A stretch of 64,000 bases of DNA from Planctomycetia bacterium (lineage in GTDB: Bacteria; Planctomycetota; Planctomycetia; Pirellulales; JACPPG01): assembly GCA_016191115.1 (NCBI GenBank), contig JACPPG010000017.1, positions 1-64,000 of the forward strand. Direction: 5' to 3'. Shown here in pieces: positions 9,182 to 18,271 of this stretch (positions are counted from its first letter, which is position 1; the number at the start of each line of letters is the position of its first letter). The translations under genes were made by a program, and so were the position numbers. The notes beneath the pieces were generated by a model. It was not told the origin of the DNA and ran no database searches. It was given only the letters and a program-made list of their open reading frames with translations.

Positions 9182-9982
9182 ATGAGCATCGAGGAAGGCC
9201 CGATCACGGTGCCCAGGTTCGTCGCCCGGAAGGCGGCTGGTCAAAAGATCAGCATGCTCACGGCCTACGACCACACCATGGCCGCGATTCTGGATAACGC
9301 GGGGGTCGACGGCATCCTGGTCGGCGACAGCCTGTCGATGGTCGTGCAAGGGCACGCCAACACGCTGCCCGTGACACTCGACCAGATGATCTACCATGCT
9401 GAGATGGTGGGGCGGGCCGTGAGGCGCGCCTTGGTCGTGGTCGACATGCCGTTTCCCACCTGCCACCTGGGGACGTGCAAGGCCGTGGAATCCGCCGGCC
9501 GCATCCTCAAGGAGACGCGCTGCCAGGCCGTCAAGCTGGAGGGAGGCGCCGAGCAGGCCGACACCATCTCTGCCCTGGTCGCCGCGGGCATCCCCGTGAT
9601 GGCGCACTGCGGGTTGCGCCCGCAAAGCGTACACGTGCTGGGCGGCTACAAAGTGCAGCGCGAGGAAGCGCGCCTTCTGGCCGACGCCAAGGCGGCCGAA
9701 CAAGCCGGCGCGTTCGCCATCGTGCTGGAGTGCATACCCGCCGGCATCGCCGCGCGCATTACCGCGGTGCTGTCGATTCCAACGATCGGCATCGGCGCCG
9801 GGCCGGGCTGCGATGGCCAGGTGCTGGTGACCAACGACTTGCTGGGGATCACGAGCGGCTACGTGCCGCGGTTCGTGAAGGCGTACGCCAACCTAAGCGC
9901 AACCATCCGCGAAGCGGTCGCCGCATATCGCCAGGACGTTCAGAGCGGGACCTTCCCCGGCGACGAGCATGTGTTCAAGTGA
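9182..9982 (+). CDS. panB: 3-methyl-2-oxobutanoate hydroxymethyltransferase (ketopantoate synthesis)
   Basis: A 266-residue TIM-barrel enzyme that adds a hydroxymethyl group from methylene-tetrahydrofolate to 2-ketoisovalerate, the first committed step of pantothenate and CoA synthesis. Conserved PanB blocks visible: ISMLTAYDHTMAAILD, DGILVGDSLSMVVQG and VVVDMPFPTC supply the metal-binding Asp residues. Also visible are CQAVKLEGG, the catalytic Glu in AIVLECIP, and IPTIGIGAGPGCDGQVLVTND. Length is normal for the family. ATG at 9182 is preferred over the adjacent TTG at 9179. No panC or panD is nearby. Confidence 0.96.
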   Translation: MSIEEGPITVPRFVARKAAGQKISMLTAYDHTMAAILDNAGVDGILVGDSLSMVVQGHANTLPVTLDQMIYHAEMVGRAVRRALVVVDMPFPTCHLGTCKAVESAGRILKETRCQAVKLEGGAEQADTISALVAAGIPVMAHCGLRPQSVHVLGGYKVQREEARLLADAKAAEQAGAFAIVLECIPAGIAARITAVLSIPTIGIGAGPGCDGQVLVTNDLLGITSGYVPRFVKAYANLSATIREAVAAYRQDVQSGTFPGDEHVFK

Positions 9983-10049
9983 CTTGGGCTAGGGTTCCTA
10001 AGATTGCGGCAGCGGCAGACACTGACCTCCTCTCAAACGGCGTATCCCG

Positions 10050-12101
10050 ATGCCGAATCGACTCGCCGGCGAAACGAGCCCCTATCTGTTGCAACACGCC
10101 GGGAACCCGGTGGACTGGCACCCGTGGGGGGCGGAGGCGATGGAGCGCGCACGGCGCGAGGATCGACCGATCTTTCTGTCGATCGGCTACTCGGCGTGCC
10201 ATTGGTGTCACGTGATGGAGCACGAGAGCTTCGAGGACCAGGGCATCGCCCGGCAGTTGAACGAGAGCTTCGTGTCGATCAAGGTCGACCGCGAGGAACG
10301 GCCTGACCTCGATCAGGTCTATATGAACGCGGTACAGATGATGACCGGCCGTGGCGGCTGGCCGATGTCCGTGTTCCTCACCACCGACTTGAAGCCATTC
10401 TACGGCGGGACGTACTGGCCGCCGCAGGCGCGGATGGGCATGCCTGGCTTCGATCAAGTGCTCTCGGCGGTCGCCGACGCGTGGAAGAACCGTCGCGCGG
10501 AAGTGCTCGAGCAGGCCGAGCACTTGACCGGCCGGCTCGTTGAACTTGGCCAGCTTGCCAACAGCGACAAGCCGCTCGACGGGCAGCCCTTGGCGGCGGC
10601 GCAGACAGTGCTCGAGCGGATCTTCGACTATCAGCATGGCGGCTTCGGCGGCGCTCCGAAGTTCCCTCACCCGCTCGACCTGCGCGTCCTTTTGCGGCTT
10701 TGGCGGCGAAGCGGCCGGGCCGAGACGCTCGACATGGTCCGCCTGACGCTCGACAAAATGGCGGCCGGCGGGATTTACGACCACCTCGGCGGCGGCTTTC
10801 ACCGCTACTCGGTCGACGAGCGGTGGCTGGCGCCGCATTTTGAAAAGATGCTCTACGACAACGCGCTTTTGGCCACCTGCTATCTAGAGGCGTTTCAAGC
10901 GACCGGCGAACCGCGGTACGCACAAACGGTGCGTGAAACGCTGGACTACCTTTTGCGCGAGATGACCGATTCGGAAGGGGGCATCCACGGCACCCAGGAT
11001 GCCGATAGCGAAGGGGAAGAGGGAAAGTTCTACGTCTGGACCCCGTCGGAAGTCGAGGCGCTGTTGGGCGCCGATCGCGCCCGCACCTTCTGCTATGTCT
11101 ACGATGTGAGTGACGTGGGCAACTTCGAAGGCAAAAACATCCTCAATCAGCCCAAGACGCTCGACCAGTGCGCCCAGATCTTACGTCGCGAGCCTGGCGA
11201 GCTAGCGGCCGAGTTGGCCGAGGACCGCCGGAAGCTGCTGGCGGCGCGGACCTCGCGCGTTGCGCCGGGGTTAGACGACAAGGTGCTGGTGAGCTGGAAC
11301 GGACTGGCGATCGCCGCGTTGGCGCAGGCGGGCGGCGTGCTCCGCGAGCCAAGGTACGTCGCGCAGGCCGCCAAGGCCGCCAGGTTCATCCTCGTCCGAA
11401 TGCGGACGCCCGATGGCCGCTTGCTGCACTCGTATCGGGCCGGGCAGGCGCGGTTCGACGCCTATCTGGACGATTACGCCTGCCTGGCCGACGCCTTGGT
11501 GACGCTGTACGAGGCGGAGTTCGACGAATCGTGGATCGATGAAGCCATAGCGCTCGCCGACGCGATTCTCGCACGGTTCGCCGACGCGCACGCGGGCGGG
11601 TTCTTCTACACCGCCCACGACCACGAAGCGCTTATCGCGCGGCCCAAGGACCTGCAAGACAGCTCCCTTCCCAGCGGCACGGCGATGGCCGTGACCGTAC
11701 TCCTGCGGTTGGGGAAGTTGTGCGGAAGGACGGACTACCTGGAGGCGGCCGAGCGAACGCTCCGCGCTCTTGTCGACTTGATGCAGGAGCATCCGACCTC
11801 GGCGGGCCAGATGCTGTTAGCGCTTGATTTCTACCAGGGCCCTACACCGGAGCTGGTGCTTGTCGGCGGCGACGACCGCCAGGCCGAGCAGTCGGTTGTG
11901 GATGCTTTGCGCGCGAAGTTTTGGCCTAACAAGGTCGTCGCCCTGCGGCCTGCGCGAGGGGCCTCGCGGGCACTAGCGGGCACCTTCGCCGGTAAGCACG
12001 TAGCTGGGCCAGGCCCAACCCTTTTCGAGTGCGCGAATTTCGCGTGCCGCGAGCCGGTCAACGGGCCGGCCGAAATCGCCGCGCGGTGGGACGGCGCGTA
12101 G
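10050..12101 (+). CDS. Thioredoxin-domain protein of the YyaL/DUF255 family (N-acylglucosamine 2-epimerase-like fold)
   Basis: The 683-residue protein begins [34 protein letters not shown] near residue 52 is the thioredoxin-like active site with a CHWC motif, and [19 protein letters not shown] follows. The middle and C-terminal parts form an (alpha/alpha)6 barrel: [32 protein letters not shown] and a late [11 protein letters not shown]. This full architecture matches the widespread YyaL / SPATA20 family. The biochemical role is unsettled; a redox or sugar-isomerase-like function has been proposed. There is no signal peptide, so it is cytoplasmic. It follows panB by 67 bp and may be co-transcribed. 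Confidence 0.92.
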   Translation: MPNRLAGETSPYLLQHAGNPVDWHPWGAEAMERARREDRPIFLSIGYSACHWCHVMEHESFEDQGIARQLNESFVSIKVDREERPDLDQVYMNAVQMMTGRGGWPMSVFLTTDLKPFYGGTYWPPQARMGMPGFDQVLSAVADAWKNRRAEVLEQAEHLTGRLVELGQLANSDKPLDGQPLAAAQTVLERIFDYQHGGFGGAPKFPHPLDLRVLLRLWRRSGRAETLDMVRLTLDKMAAGGIYDHLGGGFHRYSVDERWLAPHFEKMLYDNALLATCYLEAFQATGEPRYAQTVRETLDYLLREMTDSEGGIHGTQDADSEGEEGKFYVWTPSEVEALLGADRARTFCYVYDVSDVGNFEGKNILNQPKTLDQCAQILRREPGELAAELAEDRRKLLAARTSRVAPGLDDKVLVSWNGLAIAALAQAGGVLREPRYVAQAAKAARFILVRMRTPDGRLLHSYRAGQARFDAYLDDYACLADALVTLYEAEFDESWIDEAIALADAILARFADAHAGGFFYTAHDHEALIARPKDLQDSSLPSGTAMAVTVLLRLGKLCGRTDYLEAAERTLRALVDLMQEHPTSAGQMLLALDFYQGPTPELVLVGGDDRQAEQSVVDALRAKFWPNKVVALRPARGASRALAGTFAGKHVAGPGPTLFECANFACREPVNGPAEIAARWDGA

Positions 12102-12280
12102 CTTGCGCCGTGCCCACGGAAATGCCCCCTCTAGCGAAGGGGGGCCGCTGCGTCAGTGCGAGCTTGCTCATCTCCGGGTTTTATTGCAATCCGCCATCGC
12201 GCGAGGCTCGTACTCGCTGCGGGCTCGTCGGCGCGCTCTTTTCCGGGCGGGCGAGTGTCGCGGAAAATCCGAAAAAAAGT

Positions 12281-12310
12281 GTCGCCAAGCCGACAGCCAT
12301 CTGGTACTAT
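12281..12310 (+). promoter_or_regulatory. Shared promoter motif GTCGCC-N18-TACTAT (copy 1)
   Basis: GTCGCC at 12281 and TACTAT at 12305 are separated by 18 bases, 78 bases upstream of the first dockerin/PEP-CTERM gene. The same pair with the same spacing occurs before the second paralogue, while the spacer sequence differs. That is the pattern expected of a functional promoter rather than of recent duplication. Confidence 0.55.
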
Positions 12311-12387
12311 CTGGGTTTGTGGACGGGGGTCATGTCGGGCGCCGCGTCGCGCCGAGGTGCTGTTTCACTCTGCGGAAGGACATCACA

Positions 12388-13614
12388 ATGCGAATTTTTG
12401 GTGGAATGCTGCGCATGGCGGCTGTTGCCGCGCTGTTCGGGGGGCTATATGTCAGCACGGTGGAGGCGGCGCCTCCATCGACGATCGACTGGTTGATCCA
12501 GCCGAGCCAGTCATCGCTTACCTACGGCGGCATAATTGGAACCACGACATACGACGCCAACGGCAATCTCATCGTAGACGGAAACGGCAACCCGGTCACG
12601 ACGGAACTGTATCAGGTGGTTGCCCAAAATGATGCCGGCACGTCTTTCCCCGTCAATTCCTTGGTGACCACTTTTAATGGGCGATTTGCATCGACGGGCA
12701 ATACGTTCCTATCCTCGCTCAACCTCGGTGCCCGTCCCGCCTCAAACACTCCCCACGCCAGCCTGCCGACGCATGTCGTCAACAGCGGCAATTGGCTTCC
12801 CAACGCGCTCGATGGCGGTGGCACTGCTGGTACGTACGGGACTCCCTCGCCGGCAGCAGCGGGCTTCAAGTTCGTCCCGGCCGCCAGCGGCGCCGGCAAC
12901 GCCAAGGCCGATGGCGGTCGCGGGGCGTTTTACGGGCAAGATGCGCAGATCAGCTCTAACAACAACTCGACGCCGGTTACGGTCAGCGCCGACTTCAGCA
13001 GCGCCACCTTCAGCCCATTGTTCATCAATGAAACGGGCGTTTTTGGCCTGTCGTTGAACTACAATGGGACTGATTTCCAGATTGATCCCCCGATTGCGCT
13101 GGACCCGGACACCTTCCAGAGCCTTTTTGGGCTGGCGACTCTGTCGGCCTCCAGCGACTTCGCGTCGTCCGGCTTCTATACCCGCAGTGGACCTGACTAC
13201 ATCATGCACGTGCAGTTTGGAGCGCATCTACTGGCAATCGACTTCATTGGCCCGAATACCCCGCCAACGGTTGGATGGGGGTCGGACTTCCTGCTTACCG
13301 TCAATTCGGTAGCGAAGGCCAACCTACGGGCAGGCGACAATAACTTTGACGGCATCGTGGACGTTAGCGACATCCAGGTCATCGCCGCGAATTATCTGGG
13401 GACAGGCGCGTTCCGGCCTGGTAACGCCAACGGCGACGGGATCGTCGATGTCAGCGATATTCAGACGATCGCCGCCAACTATCTGCAAACGACGCCGCCA
13501 CTCCCGGGCAACGGCGCGGGCGCCGGGGCGAGCGTCCCCGAACCGGGGAGCCTCCTGATTCTGTCACTGGGCGCTCTGGGCCTGGTTGCCGCACGGCGGC
13601 GGTGGCTAAGCTGA
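12388..13614 (+). CDS. Dockerin-repeat PEP-CTERM surface protein (paralogue 1)
   Basis: A 408-residue exported protein. Signal peptide MRIFGGMLRMAAVAALFGGLYVSTVEA; a beta-rich body; then two Ca-binding dockerin-type repeats, DNNFDGIVDVSDIQVIAANY and GDGIVDVSDIQTIAANY. It ends with a PEP-CTERM sorting tail: VPEPGS, a hydrophobic helix LLILSLGALGLVA, and RRR. Such tails are cut by exosortase and direct surface display. ATG 12388 has GGAAGGACATCACA upstream; the ORF-track start (12103) is rejected. The body also contains a Ca-loop-like DANGNLIVDGNGNP. The next gene is a close paralogue, so the pair arose by tandem duplication. Ligand unknown. Confidence 0.85.
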   Translation: MRIFGGMLRMAAVAALFGGLYVSTVEAAPPSTIDWLIQPSQSSLTYGGIIGTTTYDANGNLIVDGNGNPVTTELYQVVAQNDAGTSFPVNSLVTTFNGRFASTGNTFLSSLNLGARPASNTPHASLPTHVVNSGNWLPNALDGGGTAGTYGTPSPAAAGFKFVPAASGAGNAKADGGRGAFYGQDAQISSNNNSTPVTVSADFSSATFSPLFINETGVFGLSLNYNGTDFQIDPPIALDPDTFQSLFGLATLSASSDFASSGFYTRSGPDYIMHVQFGAHLLAIDFIGPNTPPTVGWGSDFLLTVNSVAKANLRAGDNNFDGIVDVSDIQVIAANYLGTGAFRPGNANGDGIVDVSDIQTIAANYLQTTPPLPGNGAGAGASVPEPGSLLILSLGALGLVAARRRWLS

Positions 13615-13640
13615 CGGACGTAAGCCATCGATAGCAAGCG

Positions 13641-13682
13641 AAGGGCCATGTCGCGCGGAAGCGCGGCATGGCCCTTTTTTTT
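13641..13682 (+). terminator. Rho-independent terminator after PEP-CTERM paralogue 1
   Basis: Stem AGGGCCATGTCGCGC / GCGCGGCATGGCCCT with a GGAA loop followed by eight T residues, 27 bases after the stop codon. It separates the two paralogues into separate transcription units. Confidence 0.9.
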
Positions 13683-13754
13683 GCTTGCGGCAGTGGCCGA
13701 GCGCGTCAGGCAAGCCATCGCGCCAACAGAATTGCAAAAAATCCGTGAGAAAAT

Positions 13755-13784
13755 GTCGCCAAAACGCAAGTCGGCGGGTACTAT
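13755..13784 (+). promoter_or_regulatory. Shared promoter motif GTCGCC-N18-TACTAT (copy 2)
   Basis: GTCGCC at 13755 and TACTAT at 13779, again 18 bases apart, 85 bases before the start codon of paralogue 2. AAATCC also precedes both copies. The match to copy 1 is confined to the two hexamers and their edges. Confidence 0.55.
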
Positions 13785-13868
13785 CTGCGGCTAGGGGGTG
13801 GACGGCTGGCACGGGGCCGGCAGTCCGCCACTGGTGATGGTCTAAATTCAATTTAGTGGAAGGACATC

Positions 13869-15092
13869 ATGAAGGCAAAGTTGGGTAAAAGCCTGCGAAG
13901 CGCATCCCTGCTGGCCTCGCTGCTGGCGGTTTTGGCTGCTCCGTCACTGGCGGCGCCACCCAGTTCGATTGATTGGACGGTCCAGCAGAGCGGCACCACA
14001 ATCACGTTCTCGGGCCAGTTCGGCACCGTCGTGTACGACAACAACGGCAACCTCATGCTCGACGGCAATGGCAATCCGGTGACGACCGAGTCCTACCAGG
14101 CCGTGCCTCAAACAGACGCCGGCACGTCGTTTCCGGTCAACTCAATGGTCACCACCGCCAGTGGCGCATTCTCGTCGACGGGCAATACATTTCTTTCCTC
14201 GCTCAATCTCGGCCCCCAGCCACCCGGAAACACGCCGGTCGGCGATCTTAAGCTGACTGTCGCCAATAGCGGCAACTGGCTACCCCGTCAGGACGACGCC
14301 GGCGGCACGCCGGGCGTCTATGGCACCGCCCAGCCCGCCAACGCGGCTTTCAAGCTGCAAGGCATCTCGGGCAACGGAATCGGCGGGGCGAACAATGGCG
14401 ACGGCGGCCGGGTGTCTCTCTACGGTCTCAAAGGGGACATCAGTTCAAAAAACACGGCGATGCCCGTCACGATAGCGCCCAATTTCAACTCCGCGACGTT
14501 TAGCGCCACGCCTATCGCAATCACGGGACTGCTGGGTATTGCCGCCAACTACAACGGCAACGACTTGCAGCTCGATCCCCCGCTGGCCATTACCCCCGAG
14601 CTGTTCCTGTCGCTCAACGGTGGGCTTGGCACGGTCGGCGGCGCAACGGTAGCCGATGGCTCCTACACGCGCAGCGGCCCCGACTACATCATGCATACGC
14701 ATTTTTTGCAAACCATTTCCTTTGCTTCGGCCGCCAATGAGAACCTGCAGGGCGTTGGCGTCAGCTTGAGCTTGACGCTCGATTTCGCCGCCAAGGCCAA
14801 CCTCCGCGAAGGGGACAACAACTTCGACGGCATCGTCGACGTCAGCGACATCCAGGTGGTCGCCGCCAACTACCTGCAGACTGGCGCCTTCCGGCCGGGT
14901 AACGCCAACGGCGACGGTATCGTGGACATCAGCGATATCCAGTTGATCGCGGCTCACTACTTGCAAACGACTCCTCCGCTTCCCGGAAATGGCGCGGGCG
15001 CTGGCGCTAGTGTGCCTGAACCCGGTAGTCTGCTGCTGTTAGTCGCAGGAGCGATGGGCTTTGTGGTGGCGCGCAGGAGACTGCGGGCGTAG
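13869..15092 (+). CDS. Dockerin-repeat PEP-CTERM surface protein (paralogue 2)
   Basis: A 407-residue paralogue of the preceding protein, aligned almost end to end. It has signal peptide MKAKLGKSLRSASLLASLLA...SLAA and shared blocks DGNGNPVTTE, SSTGNTFLSSLNLG and SGPDYIMH. Two dockerin repeats (DNNFDGIVDVSDIQVVAANY, GDGIVDISDIQLIAAHY) precede VPEPGSLLLLVAGAMGFVVARRRLRA. The ribosome-binding site GGAAGGACATC is the same as in paralogue 1. The central regions differ more than the ends. A role in surface or extracellular polymer binding is inferred from dockerin and PEP-CTERM modules; no catalytic motif is seen. Confidence 0.86.
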   Translation: MKAKLGKSLRSASLLASLLAVLAAPSLAAPPSSIDWTVQQSGTTITFSGQFGTVVYDNNGNLMLDGNGNPVTTESYQAVPQTDAGTSFPVNSMVTTASGAFSSTGNTFLSSLNLGPQPPGNTPVGDLKLTVANSGNWLPRQDDAGGTPGVYGTAQPANAAFKLQGISGNGIGGANNGDGGRVSLYGLKGDISSKNTAMPVTIAPNFNSATFSATPIAITGLLGIAANYNGNDLQLDPPLAITPELFLSLNGGLGTVGGATVADGSYTRSGPDYIMHTHFLQTISFASAANENLQGVGVSLSLTLDFAAKANLREGDNNFDGIVDVSDIQVVAANYLQTGAFRPGNANGDGIVDISDIQLIAAHYLQTTPPLPGNGAGAGASVPEPGSLLLLVAGAMGFVVARRRLRA

Positions 15093-15135
15093 CGGACTGA
15101 CAGGACATCTTGGGATGGTGCACGAGCACAGCGCG

Positions 15136-15156
15136 CCTCCGGGTTTATCCCGGAGG
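15136..15156 (-). repeat. Short hairpin repeat, copy 3 (CCTCCGGG / CCCGGAGG)
   Basis: Same arms as copy 1 but in opposite orientation (loop TTTAT). It lies between PEP-CTERM paralogue 2 and the convergent ATPase gene. Confidence 0.75.
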
Positions 15157-15296
15157 TCCGTTGGGCTCGTGCGTGCCCGCGCGGACGACCTGTCAGGCGT
15201 GACGTCGCATAGATAGCCGCGCAAGCACCGGAAGACCGGGGTGGCCCCGGCGCCTCGCCACAAGAGTCATCTGCTCGGGCGGGTTCGCAGGGTCGC

Positions 15297-16715
15297 CTAC
15301 GTCTCGTAGACAATCTGTCCGCGGTGCTGCGCGCGTGAGATGCGGTCCGTCGCGTACAGGCCTGCCAGCATGAACTCGACGCACGAGGCGCGCACCGCCG
15401 CATCGGCCGAGGCGTTCACCTCGAACGCCTTCTCCCACGCCGGCGGCACCCGCTGCAGCCGCTGGGCGTAGGCGGCGCTGGGGAGCATATCCCCCACCTC
15501 GATCTTTACGCCCTCGCTGAAGATCTTCGCGATCTGCTCCAGCCCGTGCCGGTCGACGTATTGCTCGAACACGTTGCGGATGGCCTCGGCCGTGATCGCG
15601 TCGAGCACCTGCCGCTCCGACATCTGGTGGCTGCCCATCATGTCCAGTTCCAGCTTGCCGAGCGATGAACTGTAGATGTGCCCCAGGTCGCTGATCCGGG
15701 GCACGGCCGGCCGCTCGCCCAGCTTGGCGGCCCGCTGCCTGGCGCTAGCGACCATGGTGCGGTAGTTGGCGATGCTGAACCGCGCGCTGACGCCCGACTG
15801 CTGATCGATGTACTTCGAGCGGCGGGCGACAACGCTCACTTCCTCGATGATTTCCCGCATGAAATAGGGCACGACCACCGGGTACTTGCCGTCCAGCTCG
15901 ACCCCCGCCTCCTGCTCCATGATCTGAATGCCCAGATCGCGCTCGAGGGGATAGTGCGTGTGAATGACCGACCCGATGCGATCCTTGAGCTGCGGGATCA
16001 CCTTGCCGGACCGGTTGTACGTCGCTGGGTTGGCTGAAAAGAGGATCAGCACGTCGATGTCGAACTGCACCGGGTACCCGCGGATCTGCACGTCGCGCTC
16101 TTCCAGGATATTGAACAGGCCGACCTGCACCAACTCGTCCAGCTCCGGCAGCTCGTTCATGGCGAAGATGCCGCGGTGCATCCGCGGAATCAGCCCGAAA
16201 TGCAGCGCCTCCTCGGCCGACATGCTGGTGCCGCCGGCCAGCTTGGCCGGGTCGATCTCGCCGATGATGTCGGCGAACTTTGTGCCCGGCGCGAGGCGTT
16301 CGGCATAGCGGTCGCCGCGCGGCCACCAGGCGATTCTTACGCGCTCCTCGGGCGTTTCGGCAAGGAAGCGGCGGCACACCCCGCTGATCGGCCGATAGGG
16401 ATCGTCGTGCAGCGGCGCCTCGGCGAGATCGATGTAGGGAATCTCCTCGTCGAGGAAGCGGACCAGCGACCGCATCAACCGGCTTTTGGCTTGCCCCTTC
16501 TCGCCCAGAAAGAGCAAGTCGTGCTGGGCAATCAGCGCCAGGTTGATCTCGGGGATGACCGTGCTTTCGTAGCCGATGATGCCCGGGAATAGCTCCTCAT
16601 CGCCGGCCAGGCGGGCCATGAAGTTGTCGTATATCTCACGTTTGACGGTTTTGGAGACCCAGCCGCTGTCGCGCAGCTCGCGCAACGTGGCTGGGCGGGT
16701 GGTGGATGTCGCCAT
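15297..16715 (-). CDS. MoxR/ChlI-like AAA+ ATPase (annotated as magnesium chelatase in planctomycetes)
   Basis: A 472-residue AAA+ protein. Walker A is [12 protein letters not shown] near residue 90. The Walker B position reads [12 protein letters not shown], with Asn where most family members have Asp before the catalytic Glu. The sensor 1 region is [18 protein letters not shown], and [13 protein letters not shown] follows. The C-terminal lid includes [15 protein letters not shown]. It resembles the ATPase half of chelatase-type pairs (ChlI/ChlD, MoxR/VWA), which remodel partner proteins with an integrin-like VWA domain. No VWA gene is adjacent here; the next gene is DinB. The Asn substitution may slow hydrolysis. 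No chlorophyll or cobalamin genes are present, so a true Mg-chelatase role is unlikely. Confidence 0.82.
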   Translation of the reverse strand: MATSTTRPATLRELRDSGWVSKTVKREIYDNFMARLAGDEELFPGIIGYESTVIPEINLALIAQHDLLFLGEKGQAKSRLMRSLVRFLDEEIPYIDLAEAPLHDDPYRPISGVCRRFLAETPEERVRIAWWPRGDRYAERLAPGTKFADIIGEIDPAKLAGGTSMSAEEALHFGLIPRMHRGIFAMNELPELDELVQVGLFNILEERDVQIRGYPVQFDIDVLILFSANPATYNRSGKVIPQLKDRIGSVIHTHYPLERDLGIQIMEQEAGVELDGKYPVVVPYFMREIIEEVSVVARRSKYIDQQSGVSARFSIANYRTMVASARQRAAKLGERPAVPRISDLGHIYSSSLGKLELDMMGSHQMSERQVLDAITAEAIRNVFEQYVDRHGLEQIAKIFSEGVKIEVGDMLPSAAYAQRLQRVPPAWEKAFEVNASADAAVRASCVEFMLAGLYATDRISRAQHRGQIVYET

Positions 16716-16865
16716 GCTTTCTCTTGTTGCTTCTCGAATTCCGGCGCTTCGCGCATGGAAGGAACGTTCGACGTTGTCGCCTGTTGATTATAGCGGTCAG
16801 CGCTCCGCCGAACCGAGCGTGCACGGACCCTTGGCCTCGGCTTTCCCGACCGGCCTCCACCGCGT

Positions 16866-17357
16866 CTACGCTCGGCTTGCCTTGAAGAGATTGTACGTGA
16901 CGTGGGCCTGCCCCTGATGGTGCGCTTCGTGCCAGCCGATCACCGACAGCACGACGCGCAGGGGCCACCCGCGCTCGGCCAAGGCGGGCGGGATATCGCC
17001 CAGTTGCGCGTCGGTGAACTCGTCCAGCGTCGCGAGCAGGTGTTCGCGCGATTCGGCCAGGATGCGGCGAATCTCGGCCGCCGGCGGCACGTCATCGTCG
17101 GGCTTGCTGCCGCCGCGAAACCGCGGCCACAACTCCTTCCACGCCCCCGGCTTGTGCGGCGCCAACCGCTCGGCGGCGAAGATTTCCTCGGTAACGCCGA
17201 TGTGCATGAGCTGCCAGCCGATGTGCGCCCGGCCTGGCCCCAGCCGCCAGGCCAGTGCTGCCCGCGGATCAGGTTCCTTTTCGACCGCCTCGAGCGTGGC
17301 CAGCGTCCGGTCCCGGTTGAACTTGTACGTGTCGACCATTACCGCGATTGTGCTCAT
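16866..17357 (-). CDS. DinB superfamily metal-binding protein
   Basis: A 163-residue four-helix protein beginning MSTIAVMVDTYKFNRDRTL. The metal-binding His are visible in GWQLMHIGVTEE and in VIGWHEAHHQGQAHVTYNLF (HxxxH). This is the DinB/YfiT arrangement, with a first His in the second helix and a His pair near the C-terminus. Family members act as thiol-dependent transferases or have unknown roles. Start at 17357 is chosen because the family N-terminus fits; the ORF-track extension to 17504 is low-complexity read-through. It lies on the same strand as the ATPase, 150 bp upstream. Confidence 0.82.
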   Translation of the reverse strand: MSTIAVMVDTYKFNRDRTLATLEAVEKEPDPRAALAWRLGPGRAHIGWQLMHIGVTEEIFAAERLAPHKPGAWKELWPRFRGGSKPDDDVPPAAEIRRILAESREHLLATLDEFTDAQLGDIPPALAERGWPLRVVLSVIGWHEAHHQGQAHVTYNLFKASRA

Positions 17358-17503
17358 GGCGTTTCGTTCCTGTGTGGCACTGGGGGCGCGCCGATGCACA
17401 CTTTGCCGCGCCGGCGGAGTCATCATAGCGTGGTCAATGCGACGGGGGGAGGATCGATGTGCGGCGGCGGCCGAGGGCCCGACGGCACGGTGCTCGCCCA
17501 GCA

Positions 17504-17532
17504 CGATTGGCGTCGACTCTGTCAGAAGGTAT
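17504..17532 (+). promoter_or_regulatory. Candidate sigma-70 promoter for the DUF1080 gene
   Basis: TTGGCG, a 17-base spacer, then TATGCT, ending 55 bases before the ATG at 17588. Hexamers match consensus at 4/6 each. Confidence 0.45.
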
Positions 17533-17587
17533 GCTGGCGGCGCGTAGGGGGCATCACTATCGAACGCTTGTGAATGAAGGAACTCGC

Positions 17588-18250
17588 ATGCGATCCACCA
17601 AACGATTCGCCCGAGCGCATTCGCTTGGGTGCGGGCTGGTTGCGACCTGCCTTGCAGCGATTCTCGTGCCCCTCATCGTGAGTACGGCCGTCGCCGGCGA
17701 GCCTAGGACGCTCTTCGACGGCAAAACGCTTGCTGGCTGGGAAGGGAACACGGACGTGTTTCGGGTACAAGACGGCGCCATCGTCGGCGGCAGTCTCGAC
17801 AAACGCGTTGCCCGCAACGAGTTCCTCTGCACGACCAAGGAATACGGCGATTTCGAGCTTCGGGCGAAGTTCAAGCTCATGGGGAAAGGGGCCAACGGCG
17901 GCGTCCAGTTCCGCAGCAAGAGAATACCCAACCATCACGAGGTATCGGGCTACCAGGCCGATCTCGGCGACGGCTGGTGGGGCTGCCTGTATGACGAATC
18001 GCGCCGCAACAAGATCCTGGTGCGGGCCGACGCGCAGGAACTCGACAAGGTCCTCAAACGCGACGACTGGAACGAGTACCGCATCCGCGCCCAAGGCAAG
18101 CGGATTCAGCTCTGGATCAACGGCCAACAAACGGTCGACTACACGGAGCCCGACGACGCGATTGCGCCGCGCGGCCTGATCGGTCTGCAGATTCACGGCG
18201 GTCCACCCAGCGAAGCGTGGTACAAGGACCTTGTCATCGAGGAGCTGTGA
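17588..18250 (+). CDS. DUF1080 (3-keto-disaccharide hydrolase-type) exported protein
   Basis: A 220-residue protein with a signal peptide (hydrophobic LGCGLVATCLAAILVPLIV) followed by one DUF1080 jelly-roll domain. The domain runs from RTLFDGKTLAGWEG through DFELRAKFKL, GGVQFRSKRI and DWNEYRIRAQGKRIQLWINGQ to GLIGLQIHGG. The concanavalin-like fold is common in planctomycetes and is linked to sugar-polymer breakdown; some members hydrolyse 3-keto-disaccharides. ATG 17588 has AAGGA upstream, against the ORF-track start at 17459. It probably acts in the periplasm. Substrate unknown. Confidence 0.9.
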   Translation: MRSTKRFARAHSLGCGLVATCLAAILVPLIVSTAVAGEPRTLFDGKTLAGWEGNTDVFRVQDGAIVGGSLDKRVARNEFLCTTKEYGDFELRAKFKLMGKGANGGVQFRSKRIPNHHEVSGYQADLGDGWWGCLYDESRRNKILVRADAQELDKVLKRDDWNEYRIRAQGKRIQLWINGQQTVDYTEPDDAIAPRGLIGLQIHGGPPSEAWYKDLVIEEL

Positions 18251-18271
18251 CGCGAGGGCAGCCCAGGCCGA

